From Porphyrobacter sp. ULC335 (GTDB lineage Bacteria; Pseudomonadota; Alphaproteobacteria; Sphingomonadales; Sphingomonadaceae), in the NCBI RefSeq assembly GCF_025917005.1, contig NZ_CP078091.1, forward strand, positions 1,736,001 to 1,800,000: a stretch of 64,000 nt of DNA, given 5' to 3'. The notes under the pieces were generated by a model. It searched no databases, was not told the DNA's origin, and saw nothing but the letters and a program-made list of their open reading frames with translations. The position numbers and the translations under genes are program-made. Below are positions 16,521 through 25,794 of the stretch, piece by piece (the first letter of the stretch is position 1; each line of letters begins with the position of its first letter).

Positions 16521-19500
16521 CCAATCCCGTGCGCACCCGCGCCGACTGGGAGGCGATGCGCGCAGCTGCGCTCGCCGATCCGGGCGCGTTTCACGGCGGT
16601 ATTGCCGCGCGGAACATGCACTGGTTTGTCGCCGATGCCGGTGCGGCCGGAGCATGGCTTGCCAAAGGCGAGGATGGCCGCTGGCACGGCTGGGATGCGG
16701 CGACCGCAGCGCCTGTCAGTCCCGATCTTCCCGCCGGTTTCACCCCGTGGCAGACCGGCTTCGACGGCACGCAAGCACCGCACTGGCGCTGGTTCGTGGG
16801 CGGGCGCACCAATGCGGCCTTCTCTGAACTCGACCGCCACGTGCTCTCCGGCCATGGCGACGAGGCAGCGCTGATCTTCGAAGGCGACCGCTGGGACATG
16901 TCGGCCAACGGCGGCAAGGGCGCGCCGATCGACTGCTTCACCGTCAGCCGCAAGCGCCTGCTGCTCGAAGTCGCCAAGTGCGCCGTTGCTCTGGAAGCGC
17001 TCGGCCTCAAGTCCGGCGACCGCATGGCCTTGAACATGCCGAGCATCGTGCCGCAGATATACTGGACCGAAGCAGCCAAGCGGATGGGCGTCGTCTACAC
17101 AGCCGTGTTCGGCGGCTTCTCCGACAAAACGCTGTCCGACCGCATCGCCGATACCGGCGCGCGGGTGATCGTCACGTCGGATGGTTCTTACCGCAACGCG
17201 CAGGTCGCCGCCTTCAAGAACGCCTATACCGACCCGGCGCTCGACAATTTCGTGCCGGTGACGACGGCACTCGATATTCTCGGCGGGCTCAATCTCGAAC
17301 TGCCCGAAGGCGGCCATGAGACCATCCTGGCCACAGTGCGCGAGGCGCTTGACGGCGAGATCACTGTCGACCGTTCGGACGTGATGCGCGGCGTGGGCCG
17401 GGCATTGATCAATCTGGGCGCGGAAGGGCGGATCAGCACTGCCGATGCCGCCCGCGTGCGGATCGCGATTGCCTCCAGCCTCGTCACCCTGCCGCCGCGC
17501 GTGGAGGCGGTGATCGTGTGCCGCCACACCGCGCAGCCCGACGTTATCTGGCGCGAGGAACGCGACCGCTGGAGCCACGAACTGACCGACGCGGCGCTGG
17601 AAACGGTGCTGGAAAAAGCACAGGGCGCAGGGTTTGCCGTGCAATCCGAAGCCGAGTTGCTGGCGCTTTCCGACAGCGATTTCGTCCGCGCGATCTGGGC
17701 GTCGTCCAAGCCGATGCCGGTCGATGCCGATTACCCGATGTTCTTCATCTACACTTCGGGCAGCACCGGCAAGCCTAAGGGGATCGTGCATTCGCACGGC
17801 TATGCTGCGGGCGTTGCCGAGACGATGGCGGCGAGCTTTGACGCGCGCCCGGGCGATACGCTGTTCGTGGTCGCCGATCCGGGCTGGATCACCGGCCAAA
17901 GCTACCTGATCTGCGCGCCGTTGATGACCCGGGTGACGACGCTGGTGAGCGAAGGTTCGCCCGTGTTCCCGCACGCTGGCCGCTTTGCTTCGATGATCGA
18001 GCGGCACAATGTCCGCATCTTCAAGGCGGGCGTGACCTTCCTCAAGGCGATCATGTCCGATCCCGCCAATCTCGCAGAATTGCAGCGTTACGACATGACG
18101 GGCCTCAGGGTCGCGACCTTCTGCGCCGAGCCGGTCAGCCCTTCGGTGCAGGCCTTCGGGATGGAGCATGTCACCCCGCGCTACATCAACTCGTACTGGG
18201 CGACCGAGCACGGCGGGATCGCGTGGACGCATGTGTTCGGCAACGACGATTTCCCGCTCCGCCCCGATGCCCACGCCTATCCGCTGCCGTGGATCATGGG
18301 CGATGTCTGGGTGGAGGACGATGAATCCTCGCCCTCGCAGGTGCCTTTCGCCCGCAGCGATGCAGGCGGCGTGCCGTGGCGGCGGGCCGCAACGGGCGAG
18401 AAGGGCGAGATCGTCATCGCCGCACCTTACCCTTACCTCGCACGCACCATCTGGGGCGATATCGAAGGCTTCAAGGTCACCGACGGCCGCGTCGATTCCG
18501 CGTGGCGCGGTGACGCCCAGCGTTGGGAAGAGGGCTATTGGCGGCGCTGGAAGGGCGCATGGGCCTATACTCAAGGCGATTTCGCCATTCAGCATGAGGA
18601 CGGTTCGTTCTCGCTTCATGGGCGATCAGACGATGTCATCAACGTCTCGGGCCACCGCATGGGGACCGAGGAGATCGAAGGCGCGGTGCTTCGCGACAAG
18701 GCGCTCGCGCCGGATTCGCCGGTCGGCAATGTGCTGGTGGTCGGCGCTCCGCACCGCGAAAAGGGGCTGACCCCGCTCGCCTTCGTGGTGCCGGTCGCAG
18801 GGCGCAAGCTGACGATCGAGGACAAGCGCCGCTTGTTCGACCTCGTCCGCACCGAAAAGGGCGCGGTCGCGGTGCCGGCGGACTTTATCGAGGTCTCGCA
18901 GTTCCCCGAAACCCGCAGCGGAAAATATATGCGCCGCATGGTCCGCGCGCTGGTGGTGGGCGAGGATGTCGGCGATGTCACGACCCTGCGCAATCCCGAG
19001 GCGCTGGACGAGCTGCGCAGCGTGATCGCCGACTGGCAGCGCAAGCAGCGCATGAGCGACGAGCAGGCGCTGTTCGACCGCCACCGCTATTTCCTGGTGC
19101 AGTACAACATGGTTGCCCCCGGCAAGCAGGTCGCGACCGTCACGGTTACCAACGCCCCGGTCAACGCGCTCAACGAGCGCGCGATTGACGAGCTGGTGAT
19201 GGTCACATCGACCCTCGCGCGGGATGAGAATGTCGTGGCGGTGGTGTTCACCGGCGAGGGCACATCGTCCTTCGTCGCGGGCGCGGACATTCGCCAGATG
19301 CTGGAGGAGATCCACACGGTCGAAGAAGCGATGGTGCTGCCCAACAATGCGCACCTCGCCTTCCGCACCATCGAGAGCATGGGCAAGCCCTGCGTCGCGG
19401 CGGTGCAGGGCGTGGCGCTGGGCGGGGGCATGGAGTTTGCGCTCGCGTGCCATTACCGTGTGGCCGAGCCTGTGGCGCGTTTCGGACAGCCCGAAATCCG

Positions 19501-21982
19501 GCTGCGGCTGCTCCCCGGCTATGGCGGCACGCAGCGCCTGCCGCGTTTGCTCGCCGACCGGCGCGGCGCGGAAGGCGTGCGCGATGCGCTCGACCTGATC
19601 CTTGGCGGGCGGAGCATCACGGCTGATGCAGCGGCGGAAATCGGTCTCGTCGATCAACTGGTCGAAGGTGCGGAAGATGCACTCTCGGCAGCCCATGCAG
19701 CGGTGCGCGACTTCGTGAAAAACGGTTCGGGCTCCGCGCTCGGCAAGGCTTTCGCGGAACGTCAGGCGGCGGTGTCGCGCTGGGAAACGGCGGCGGATGT
19801 CAGCCTCGATACGGTACTGGAGGATGATTTCCTCCAGCGCATCCTGCGCCAGCTCGATTGGGCCGGGCGCGGGCCTGCCGGTGCGCGGGCGCTGGAAGCG
19901 GTGCGTGTTGGCCTTGAACAGGGCATCACCGCAGGCACGGCGCGCGAAGCGACATTGTTCGCCGAAGCGATCGTCGATCCCGAAGGCGGGAAGACCGGAA
20001 TCAAGCAATTTATGGACAAGGTTGCGCCCCCGCTCCCGGTGCGGCGCGACGGCGTGTGGATTGATGCCGAGCACGAAATGCGTGCCCAGGCGTTGGAAGC
20101 AGCAGGCGATCTGCTTCCTGTGGGAGCGCCGTTTTATCCCGGCGTGACCCCGATCCCGCGCCACCAATACGCCTTCGGTATCGCCCGCGATCCCGACACG
20201 GGCCAGCCCCGCTTCGGGCCGCCTGCGAGCCACGAGAAGGAGCTGATCGTCTCCGTGCCCGAGCCCGCGCCCAATGAGGCGCTGCTCTACATGCTGACCA
20301 GCGAGGTCAACTTCAACGACATCTGGGCGCTGACCGGCATTCCCGTTTCGCCCTTCGATTCTCACGAGGAAGACGTCCAGATCACCGGATCGGGCGGCAT
20401 CGCACTGGTCGCGGCGCTCGGGTCGGAAACCCGCGCGCAGGGGCGGATCAAGGTTGGTGATCTGGTGACGGTTTACTCCGGCACCAACGATCTCCTCAGC
20501 CCGCTGGTCGGCAATGATCCGATGTATGCGGACTTCTCGATCCAGGGCTACGAGACCGAGACCGGCAGCCACGCCCAGTTCCTGACCGTGCAGGCGCCGC
20601 AGATGCACAAGGTGCCGCCTGATCTCACGCTGGAACAGGCGGGCAGCTATGTGCTGAACCTCGGTACCATCGCGCGCTGTCTGTTCACCACCTTGCAAAT
20701 TGCTCCCGGGCGAACGCTGTTCGTCGAGGGCGCGGCGACGGGGACGGGGCTTGATGCGCTGCGCTCGTCTGTGCGCACCGGGTTGCAGGTGACCGGCCTC
20801 GTTTCTTCCGAGGAACGCGCGCAGTTCATCACGCAGGTGCAGGGCGCGGTCGGGGCGATCAACCGCAAGGATGCGCGCTTCGCCGGTCTCTACAGCGTGG
20901 TGCCGGAGGACAAAGCCGAAGCCCAAGCATGGGAAGCCGCAGGCGCTCCGCTGGTGGAGGAATTCAAGGCGCTCAACGGCGGCAAGCTCGCCGATTATGT
21001 CGTCAGCCACGCGGGAGAGACGGCCTTTCCGCGCTCGTTCCAGCTTTTGGCGGAGGGCGGTACGCTGGCCTTCTACGGGGCTTCGTCAGGCTACCACTTC
21101 AGCTTCATGGGCAAGCCGGGGACGGCGACGCCTGAGGAAATGCTCCGCCGTGCGGCTCTGCGCGGCGGCGAGGCGGTGCTGATCTTCTACGGGCCGGGCT
21201 CGTCCGAATTGCTCGACGAAACCGGCCTCGAAATGATCGAGGCCGCGCGGCGCTTCAATGCACGCTCGGTCATCGCCACCACCACCGATGGCCAGCGCGA
21301 GTTCCTGCAATCGCTGGGGCTTGAGGATGCAATCGAAGGCATCGTCAGCCTCGAAGCGATCCGCAGGCGGGAAGGGGCGAACTTCCACTGGCCCGACACC
21401 ATGCCGCGCCTCCCCGATGCCAAGGCCGACATCGAGGTCTTCAAGGCCGCCGTGCGCGACTATCAGGACCGGGTGATGAAGCCCTTCGGCTCTGCGGTGG
21501 GCAAGATCCTGCGCTCGCCCGACAATCCGCGCGGCAACCCCGATCTGGTGTTCGAGCGGGCCGGGCAAGACACGCTCGGCATTTCGACCTCGCTGGTGAA
21601 GCCCTTCACGGGCCGCGTGATCTTCGCCGAGGATCTGACCGGCTGCCGCTTCACCTTCTACGCGCCGCAGGTCTGGACCCGCCAGCGCCAGATCCTGATG
21701 CCGACCGCCAGCATCCTCGGCACCCACCTCTGCAACGCCTACGAGGTCGCGCGGATGAACGACATGATCGCTGCGGGCCTGCTCGAAGTGACCGAGCCCG
21801 AGGTCGTGGCGTGGGGCGGCTTGCCCGAAGCGCATCAGGCGATGTGGGAGAACCGGCACACCGGATCGACCTATGTGGTGAACCACGCGCTGCCTGAAAT
21901 GGGCCTGCGCAGCCGTGACGCGCTGCTTGAGGCATGGGCCGCCCAGAGCTCGGGATCATCGTCCGGGGAACCGGACGGCTGA
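16517..21982 (+). CDS. pcs: Propionyl-CoA synthase (trifunctional)
   Basis: Giant 1821-residue fusion enzyme converting 3-hydroxypropionate, ATP, CoA and NADPH to propionyl-CoA. Domains: 3-hydroxypropionyl-CoA synthetase (about 1-860; P-loop YTSGSTGKPKG at 412-422, catalytic Lys803 in ETRSGKY), 3-hydroxypropionyl-CoA dehydratase of the enoyl-CoA hydratase family (about 865-1150; FVAGADIRQ near 917, ALGGGMEFALACHYRVAE, GQPEIRLRLLPGYGGTQRLP), and acrylyl-CoA reductase of the MDR family (about 1190-1821; SEVNFNDIWA, ATGTGLDALRS). It is collinear with the Chloroflexus enzyme, whose N-terminus has NPIRDRVDWEAQRAAALADP; this supports the TTG start at 16517, because no ATG, GTG or TTG occurs in frame between the upstream stop at 16409 and there. 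mcr follows after 104 bp. Confidence 0.96.
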   Translation: MTNPVRTRADWEAMRAAALADPGAFHGGIAARNMHWFVADAGAAGAWLAKGEDGRWHGWDAATAAPVSPDLPAGFTPWQTGFDGTQAPHWRWFVGGRTNAAFSELDRHVLSGHGDEAALIFEGDRWDMSANGGKGAPIDCFTVSRKRLLLEVAKCAVALEALGLKSGDRMALNMPSIVPQIYWTEAAKRMGVVYTAVFGGFSDKTLSDRIADTGARVIVTSDGSYRNAQVAAFKNAYTDPALDNFVPVTTALDILGGLNLELPEGGHETILATVREALDGEITVDRSDVMRGVGRALINLGAEGRISTADAARVRIAIASSLVTLPPRVEAVIVCRHTAQPDVIWREERDRWSHELTDAALETVLEKAQGAGFAVQSEAELLALSDSDFVRAIWASSKPMPVDADYPMFFIYTSGSTGKPKGIVHSHGYAAGVAETMAASFDARPGDTLFVVADPGWITGQSYLICAPLMTRVTTLVSEGSPVFPHAGRFASMIERHNVRIFKAGVTFLKAIMSDPANLAELQRYDMTGLRVATFCAEPVSPSVQAFGMEHVTPRYINSYWATEHGGIAWTHVFGNDDFPLRPDAHAYPLPWIMGDVWVEDDESSPSQVPFARSDAGGVPWRRAATGEKGEIVIAAPYPYLARTIWGDIEGFKVTDGRVDSAWRGDAQRWEEGYWRRWKGAWAYTQGDFAIQHEDGSFSLHGRSDDVINVSGHRMGTEEIEGAVLRDKALAPDSPVGNVLVVGAPHREKGLTPLAFVVPVAGRKLTIEDKRRLFDLVRTEKGAVAVPADFIEVSQFPETRSGKYMRRMVRALVVGEDVGDVTTLRNPEALDELRSVIADWQRKQRMSDEQALFDRHRYFLVQYNMVAPGKQVATVTVTNAPVNALNERAIDELVMVTSTLARDENVVAVVFTGEGTSSFVAGADIRQMLEEIHTVEEAMVLPNNAHLAFRTIESMGKPCVAAVQGVALGGGMEFALACHYRVAEPVARFGQPEIRLRLLPGYGGTQRLPRLLADRRGAEGVRDALDLILGGRSITADAAAEIGLVDQLVEGAEDALSAAHAAVRDFVKNGSGSALGKAFAERQAAVSRWETAADVSLDTVLEDDFLQRILRQLDWAGRGPAGARALEAVRVGLEQGITAGTAREATLFAEAIVDPEGGKTGIKQFMDKVAPPLPVRRDGVWIDAEHEMRAQALEAAGDLLPVGAPFYPGVTPIPRHQYAFGIARDPDTGQPRFGPPASHEKELIVSVPEPAPNEALLYMLTSEVNFNDIWALTGIPVSPFDSHEEDVQITGSGGIALVAALGSETRAQGRIKVGDLVTVYSGTNDLLSPLVGNDPMYADFSIQGYETETGSHAQFLTVQAPQMHKVPPDLTLEQAGSYVLNLGTIARCLFTTLQIAPGRTLFVEGAATGTGLDALRSSVRTGLQVTGLVSSEERAQFITQVQGAVGAINRKDARFAGLYSVVPEDKAEAQAWEAAGAPLVEEFKALNGGKLADYVVSHAGETAFPRSFQLLAEGGTLAFYGASSGYHFSFMGKPGTATPEEMLRRAALRGGEAVLIFYGPGSSELLDETGLEMIEAARRFNARSVIATTTDGQREFLQSLGLEDAIEGIVSLEAIRRREGANFHWPDTMPRLPDAKADIEVFKAAVRDYQDRVMKPFGSAVGKILRSPDNPRGNPDLVFERAGQDTLGISTSLVKPFTGRVIFAEDLTGCRFTFYAPQVWTRQRQILMPTASILGTHLCNAYEVARMNDMIAAGLLEVTEPEVVAWGGLPEAHQAMWENRHTGSTYVVNHALPEMGLRSRDALLEAWAAQSSGSSSGEPDG

Positions 21983-22046
21983 CCCGTGCGTTGCGATTTT
22001 TGAAACGTTCTTAGCTCTCCTCCCCAGGGTTTGAACGAAACACAAA

Positions 22047-22063
22047 GCGAAGCACGGCTTCGC
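22047..22063 (+). promoter_or_regulatory. Hairpin in the pcs-mcr spacer
   Basis: GCGAAGC-ACG-GCTTCGC forms a perfect 7-bp stem with a 3-nt loop, ending 23 nt before the mcr ATG and just upstream of its GAGGAGAG ribosome-binding site. No T-run follows, so it is more likely an mRNA processing or stability element than a terminator. The 104-bp spacer shows no convincing promoter. Confidence 0.35.
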
Positions 22064-22086
22064 GGTAATTCTGTGAGGAGAGTCCT

Positions 22087-25000
22087 ATGGCTAAGTCGAA
22101 AGCCGTTGCTGCTGCGCCCGCCTTGCAAGGCGACGTTCCCGGCCGCCTGGCGGGCAAGATCGCCGTCGTCACCGGCGCGGCGGGCAATCTGGGCGGGCAT
22201 ATTGTCACCCACTACCTTGCAGAAGGCGCAACCGTGGTGATGACGGGCCGCACGCCCGATCGCACCAAAGCCGCTGCCGAGGCACTGCTCAAGGCGACCG
22301 GTGCAGACCCGGCGCGGCTGGCCACCGTGGCGCTCGACGGCGGGGACATCGCTTCGGTGCGCGCCGCGATTGCCGAGGTGGTGAAGCAGTTCGGGCGGAT
22401 CGACATTCTGGTGAACAACGCCGGAAGCGCCGGCCCCAAGCAGCCGATCGAGAACCTGCCGCTTTCGGCGGAAGAGCTAGCCGCGCTCCAGAAGTCCGGC
22501 TCGACCGACAGCGAGACCGTGGGCGATGCCCTGCGCAACATCTTTGGCGTGGCGTGGAATGTCGCGCGGGTTGCCGCCGAACACATCCCTGAAGGCGGGT
22601 CGATCATCAACGTTTCGACCATTTTCAGCCGCACGCCCTATTACGCGCGCGCCGCCTATGTAGTCCCCAAGGCGGCGATGAACGCGTGGAGCCGTGAACT
22701 CAGCCTCGAACTCGGCCCCAAGGGCGTCCGCGTCAACCTCGTCTACCCCGGCCCGATCGAGAGCGAGCGCATCCGCAACGTCTTTGCCGCGATGGACACC
22801 GCGCGCGGCGACGCAGCGGGCACCACCGCCACGCAGTTCTTCGACATGATGAGCCTCGAACGCGCGACCGGCGGCAACGACAAGGCCAAGACCTTCCCCA
22901 CGCCGACCGACATCGCCACCACCTGCGTCTTCCTCGGCAGTGACGAGAGCGCGGCTTACAACGGCCACGATTTCGAGGTCACTCACGGCATGTCGGTGCG
23001 CAAGGAACAGCGCTCGACCTATCTCGCGCGGCCCACCATGCGTTCGATGGATGGCACCGGCCTTGCCGTGCTGATCGCGGCGGGTGACAATTTCGAAGAG
23101 GCGCTGGAAATCGCGCAGGTGCAGCTCGCCTGCGGAGCGGAGGTCGTGCTCGGCCTGCCGCGCGCGGCCGATGTCGCCATTGCCGAAAAGCGCTGCGCTG
23201 CGCTGGGCCTGTCGGACAAGCTCGCCATCATCCGCTTCAGCCGCAAGGACCCGGCCGGGATGGAAGAGGCGCTGGAGGATTACACCAAGGGCGGAACCCC
23301 GGTGAGCGGGGCGCTGTTCCTCCCTGCCTTGGGCGCAGGCGAACTCGCGGGCGCGATCACCGACGCGGATGATTCCGTCATCGAGGCGCTGATGGATGCC
23401 GAACTGGCGGGCAACATGGCGCTGGCGCGGACGATGAGCCGCTACTGGAAGCGGCACGACAACCTGCTCCAGCCGCCGCGCTTCGTGTTCATCAGCCATG
23501 CCAGCGACGGGAAGGGCGATATCTACGCCAACATCCTGCGCGCCGCGACCGAACAGCTGATCCGCATCTGGCGCGACGAAAGCGAGATCGACACCGCCCA
23601 TGGCCGCCGCCGTCAGGCCGAGTGGGGCAACCAGATCGTGCGCTTCACCAACACCGAGGCCGAGAACATCCGCTTCACCGCAGGCCACGCCGCGCGCATC
23701 CTGCTGAAGGAAAGCAAGCTTGGCGAGATCACGCTCTACGTCCCCGGCAATATCGGCGAGGCGACCGGTGCGCGCAAGGCGATGCCGGGCTTCTCGGAGA
23801 ACATCACGGGGCTGCATCTGGGCAAGGTCGCACTGATCACCGGTGGGTCTGCCGGGATCGGCGGACAGGTCGCGCGGCTGCTGGCGCTGGCGGGCGGCAA
23901 GGTGATGATGGTCGCGCGGCGCGAAAGCGAGCTGGCCGTTGCTCGGGCGCGGATCGTTTCCGAGCTGGAGGATATCGGCTTCGCTGGCGTGGAGCGCCGC
24001 GTGCAGACCCTCGCCAACGTGGACGTCAGCAATTTCGAAAGCCTCAAGGGCGCGGTCGATGCGACGCTGAAGGCCTTCGGGCGGATCGACTATCTCATCA
24101 ACAACGCGGGTGTGGCGGGCGCGGAGGACATGGTCGTCGACATGGGTGTCGACGCGTGGAACTACACGCTCGATGCGAACCTCGTGTCGAACTACTTCCT
24201 GATGCACCACGTCGCCCCGCTGATGAAGGCGCAGGGCTCGGGCTATATCCTCAACGTTTCCTCCTATTTCGGCGGGGAGAAGTACCTCGCGGTCGCCTAT
24301 CCCAACCGCGCTGACTACGCCGTCTCCAAGGCCGGCCAGCGCGCGATGGTGGAGAGCATGGCGCGCTATCTCGGGCCGGAGGTGCAGTTCAACGCGATTG
24401 CACCGGGCCCGGTGGATGGCGACCGTCTTTCGGGCACCGGCGGCAAGCCGGGTCTTTTCGAACGGCGCGGCAAGCTGATCCTTGAAAACAAGCGCCTCAA
24501 TGCCGTCCATGCCGCAACGATCAAGGCGATCCGGCGTGGGGTGCGGGTCGAAGCGGTGCTGGCGCGGCTTGCCCGCAATGATACCGTCAAGATGAGCCAC
24601 GATACCAACAACCCGCGCGAATTGCGCGACTTGGCGCTCGCCTGTGCGCGGGAAGGCGACGGGGCCTGTTCGTGGGACCAGTATCTCCTCACCCCCACCA
24701 TCGCCGCCGCGCTGATCGGGCGCTTGCGGCAGGCGGGCCTGTTCCTCGACGCGCCCGAGTGGAACGACCGCCCGGCCACGCCTGAGGCAGATGGCGACTG
24801 GCTGCTGCGTGTCCCGCCAGAGGACGCGCCCTTCCTCCCCGCCGACAAGATTGCGGTGGAGGCCAACAAGGTCGGCACCGGCGTGCTCTCGAAGCTCTAT
24901 CTCGGCAAGATGCCGACCGAGCATGATGTGGCGCAGGCGACGGTGTTCTTCCTCGCCGACCGTGCCGTTTCGGGCGAAACCTTCATGCCCTCGGGCGGGC

Positions 25001-25785
25001 TTTCGGTTGAGCGCTCGACCACCGAGCGCGAACTGTTCGGTTCGCCGAAGCAGGAACGCCTCGACCAGATGCGCGGCAAGACCGTGTGGATCATCGGCGA
25101 ACACCTTGCCGATTACCTTGCCGAAACCGCGCGCGCCTTCATCGAGGATTGCCATGCCGCCAACGTGGTGTTGATCACCCGCACCGCCGAGGGCTTCGAG
25201 GCGATCAAGGCGCAGCTTGAAGACGACATCGCCCAATCGCTGACTTCGCTGGTCGTCACGAGCGACATCGAGGCCGCGATGGACGAGGCGCTGACCACTT
25301 GGGGCAAGCCGACGACGATCCTATCGACGCCGTTTGCCGCACTTCCCGGCAAGCTGTTCGGCAAGGACGATCCGCTCACCCCGGACGAGTTCCGCACTGT
25401 GGTGGCCGACAACCTCACCCACCACTTCCGCGTCTCGCGCCGCGCCTCGCTCTATGATGATTGCCAGCTGGTGCTGACCTCGCCGGACGTGCCGATGGGC
25501 GACAAGTCCCCGGCCTTCGCGCTGGCGAACTTCATCAAGACCACGCTCCACGCCTTCACCGCGACCCTCGCCGTGGAGAACGAGCGGCTGGTGCATGATG
25601 TGCCGGTCAACCAGATCAACCTCACCCGCCGCGTGCAATCCGAGGAACCGCGCGATCTCGACGAGCATCTCGAAGAGGTGCGCCGCTTCGCCCGCGCCGT
25701 CCTGCTGGTCGGCGCGCCGCTGCCCGATGCGGAGGATTCGCGGTATCGCGCGCGGATCTATCGCGGGATGTCGATGACGGTATAA
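22087..25785 (+). CDS. mcr: Bifunctional malonyl-CoA reductase
   Basis: Two-step NADPH-dependent reductase of 1232 residues (malonyl-CoA to malonate semialdehyde to 3-hydroxypropionate). The N-terminal SDR half (to about 570) has VVTGAAGNLGG and the catalytic Tyr191-xxx-Lys195 and by homology reduces the semialdehyde; the C-terminal half has TGGSAGIGG (585-593) and Tyr744-xxx-Lys748 and reduces the CoA ester. Each half also contains a degenerate second SDR-like module. Overall it matches Chloroflexus MCR throughout (HLGKVALITGGSAGIGG, GSGYILNVSSYFGGEK, LANFIKTTLHAFTAT). The start follows a strong GAGGAGAG site. accA begins 9 bp after the stop. Confidence 0.96.
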   Translation: MAKSKAVAAAPALQGDVPGRLAGKIAVVTGAAGNLGGHIVTHYLAEGATVVMTGRTPDRTKAAAEALLKATGADPARLATVALDGGDIASVRAAIAEVVKQFGRIDILVNNAGSAGPKQPIENLPLSAEELAALQKSGSTDSETVGDALRNIFGVAWNVARVAAEHIPEGGSIINVSTIFSRTPYYARAAYVVPKAAMNAWSRELSLELGPKGVRVNLVYPGPIESERIRNVFAAMDTARGDAAGTTATQFFDMMSLERATGGNDKAKTFPTPTDIATTCVFLGSDESAAYNGHDFEVTHGMSVRKEQRSTYLARPTMRSMDGTGLAVLIAAGDNFEEALEIAQVQLACGAEVVLGLPRAADVAIAEKRCAALGLSDKLAIIRFSRKDPAGMEEALEDYTKGGTPVSGALFLPALGAGELAGAITDADDSVIEALMDAELAGNMALARTMSRYWKRHDNLLQPPRFVFISHASDGKGDIYANILRAATEQLIRIWRDESEIDTAHGRRRQAEWGNQIVRFTNTEAENIRFTAGHAARILLKESKLGEITLYVPGNIGEATGARKAMPGFSENITGLHLGKVALITGGSAGIGGQVARLLALAGGKVMMVARRESELAVARARIVSELEDIGFAGVERRVQTLANVDVSNFESLKGAVDATLKAFGRIDYLINNAGVAGAEDMVVDMGVDAWNYTLDANLVSNYFLMHHVAPLMKAQGSGYILNVSSYFGGEKYLAVAYPNRADYAVSKAGQRAMVESMARYLGPEVQFNAIAPGPVDGDRLSGTGGKPGLFERRGKLILENKRLNAVHAATIKAIRRGVRVEAVLARLARNDTVKMSHDTNNPRELRDLALACAREGDGACSWDQYLLTPTIAAALIGRLRQAGLFLDAPEWNDRPATPEADGDWLLRVPPEDAPFLPADKIAVEANKVGTGVLSKLYLGKMPTEHDVAQATVFFLADRAVSGETFMPSGGLSVERSTTERELFGSPKQERLDQMRGKTVWIIGEHLADYLAETARAFIEDCHAANVVLITRTAEGFEAIKAQLEDDIAQSLTSLVVTSDIEAAMDEALTTWGKPTTILSTPFAALPGKLFGKDDPLTPDEFRTVVADNLTHHFRVSRRASLYDDCQLVLTSPDVPMGDKSPAFALANFIKTTLHAFTATLAVENERLVHDVPVNQINLTRRVQSEEPRDLDEHLEEVRRFARAVLLVGAPLPDAEDSRYRARIYRGMSMTV

Positions 25786-25794
25786 GCGACGGGC

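Noticed and set aside
16250..18619. 789-codon open frame on the minus strand opposite pcs
   Set aside because: It is a mirror of pcs codon usage in GC-rich DNA, has no domain pattern and is rich in Arg/His/Gly; the plus-strand pcs is certain.
18626..21010. 794-codon open frame on the minus strand opposite pcs
   Set aside because: Same antisense-shadow effect; composition is unlike a real protein.
22477..25236. 919-codon open frame on the minus strand opposite mcr
   Set aside because: Antisense shadow of mcr with no recognisable motif or ribosome-binding site.
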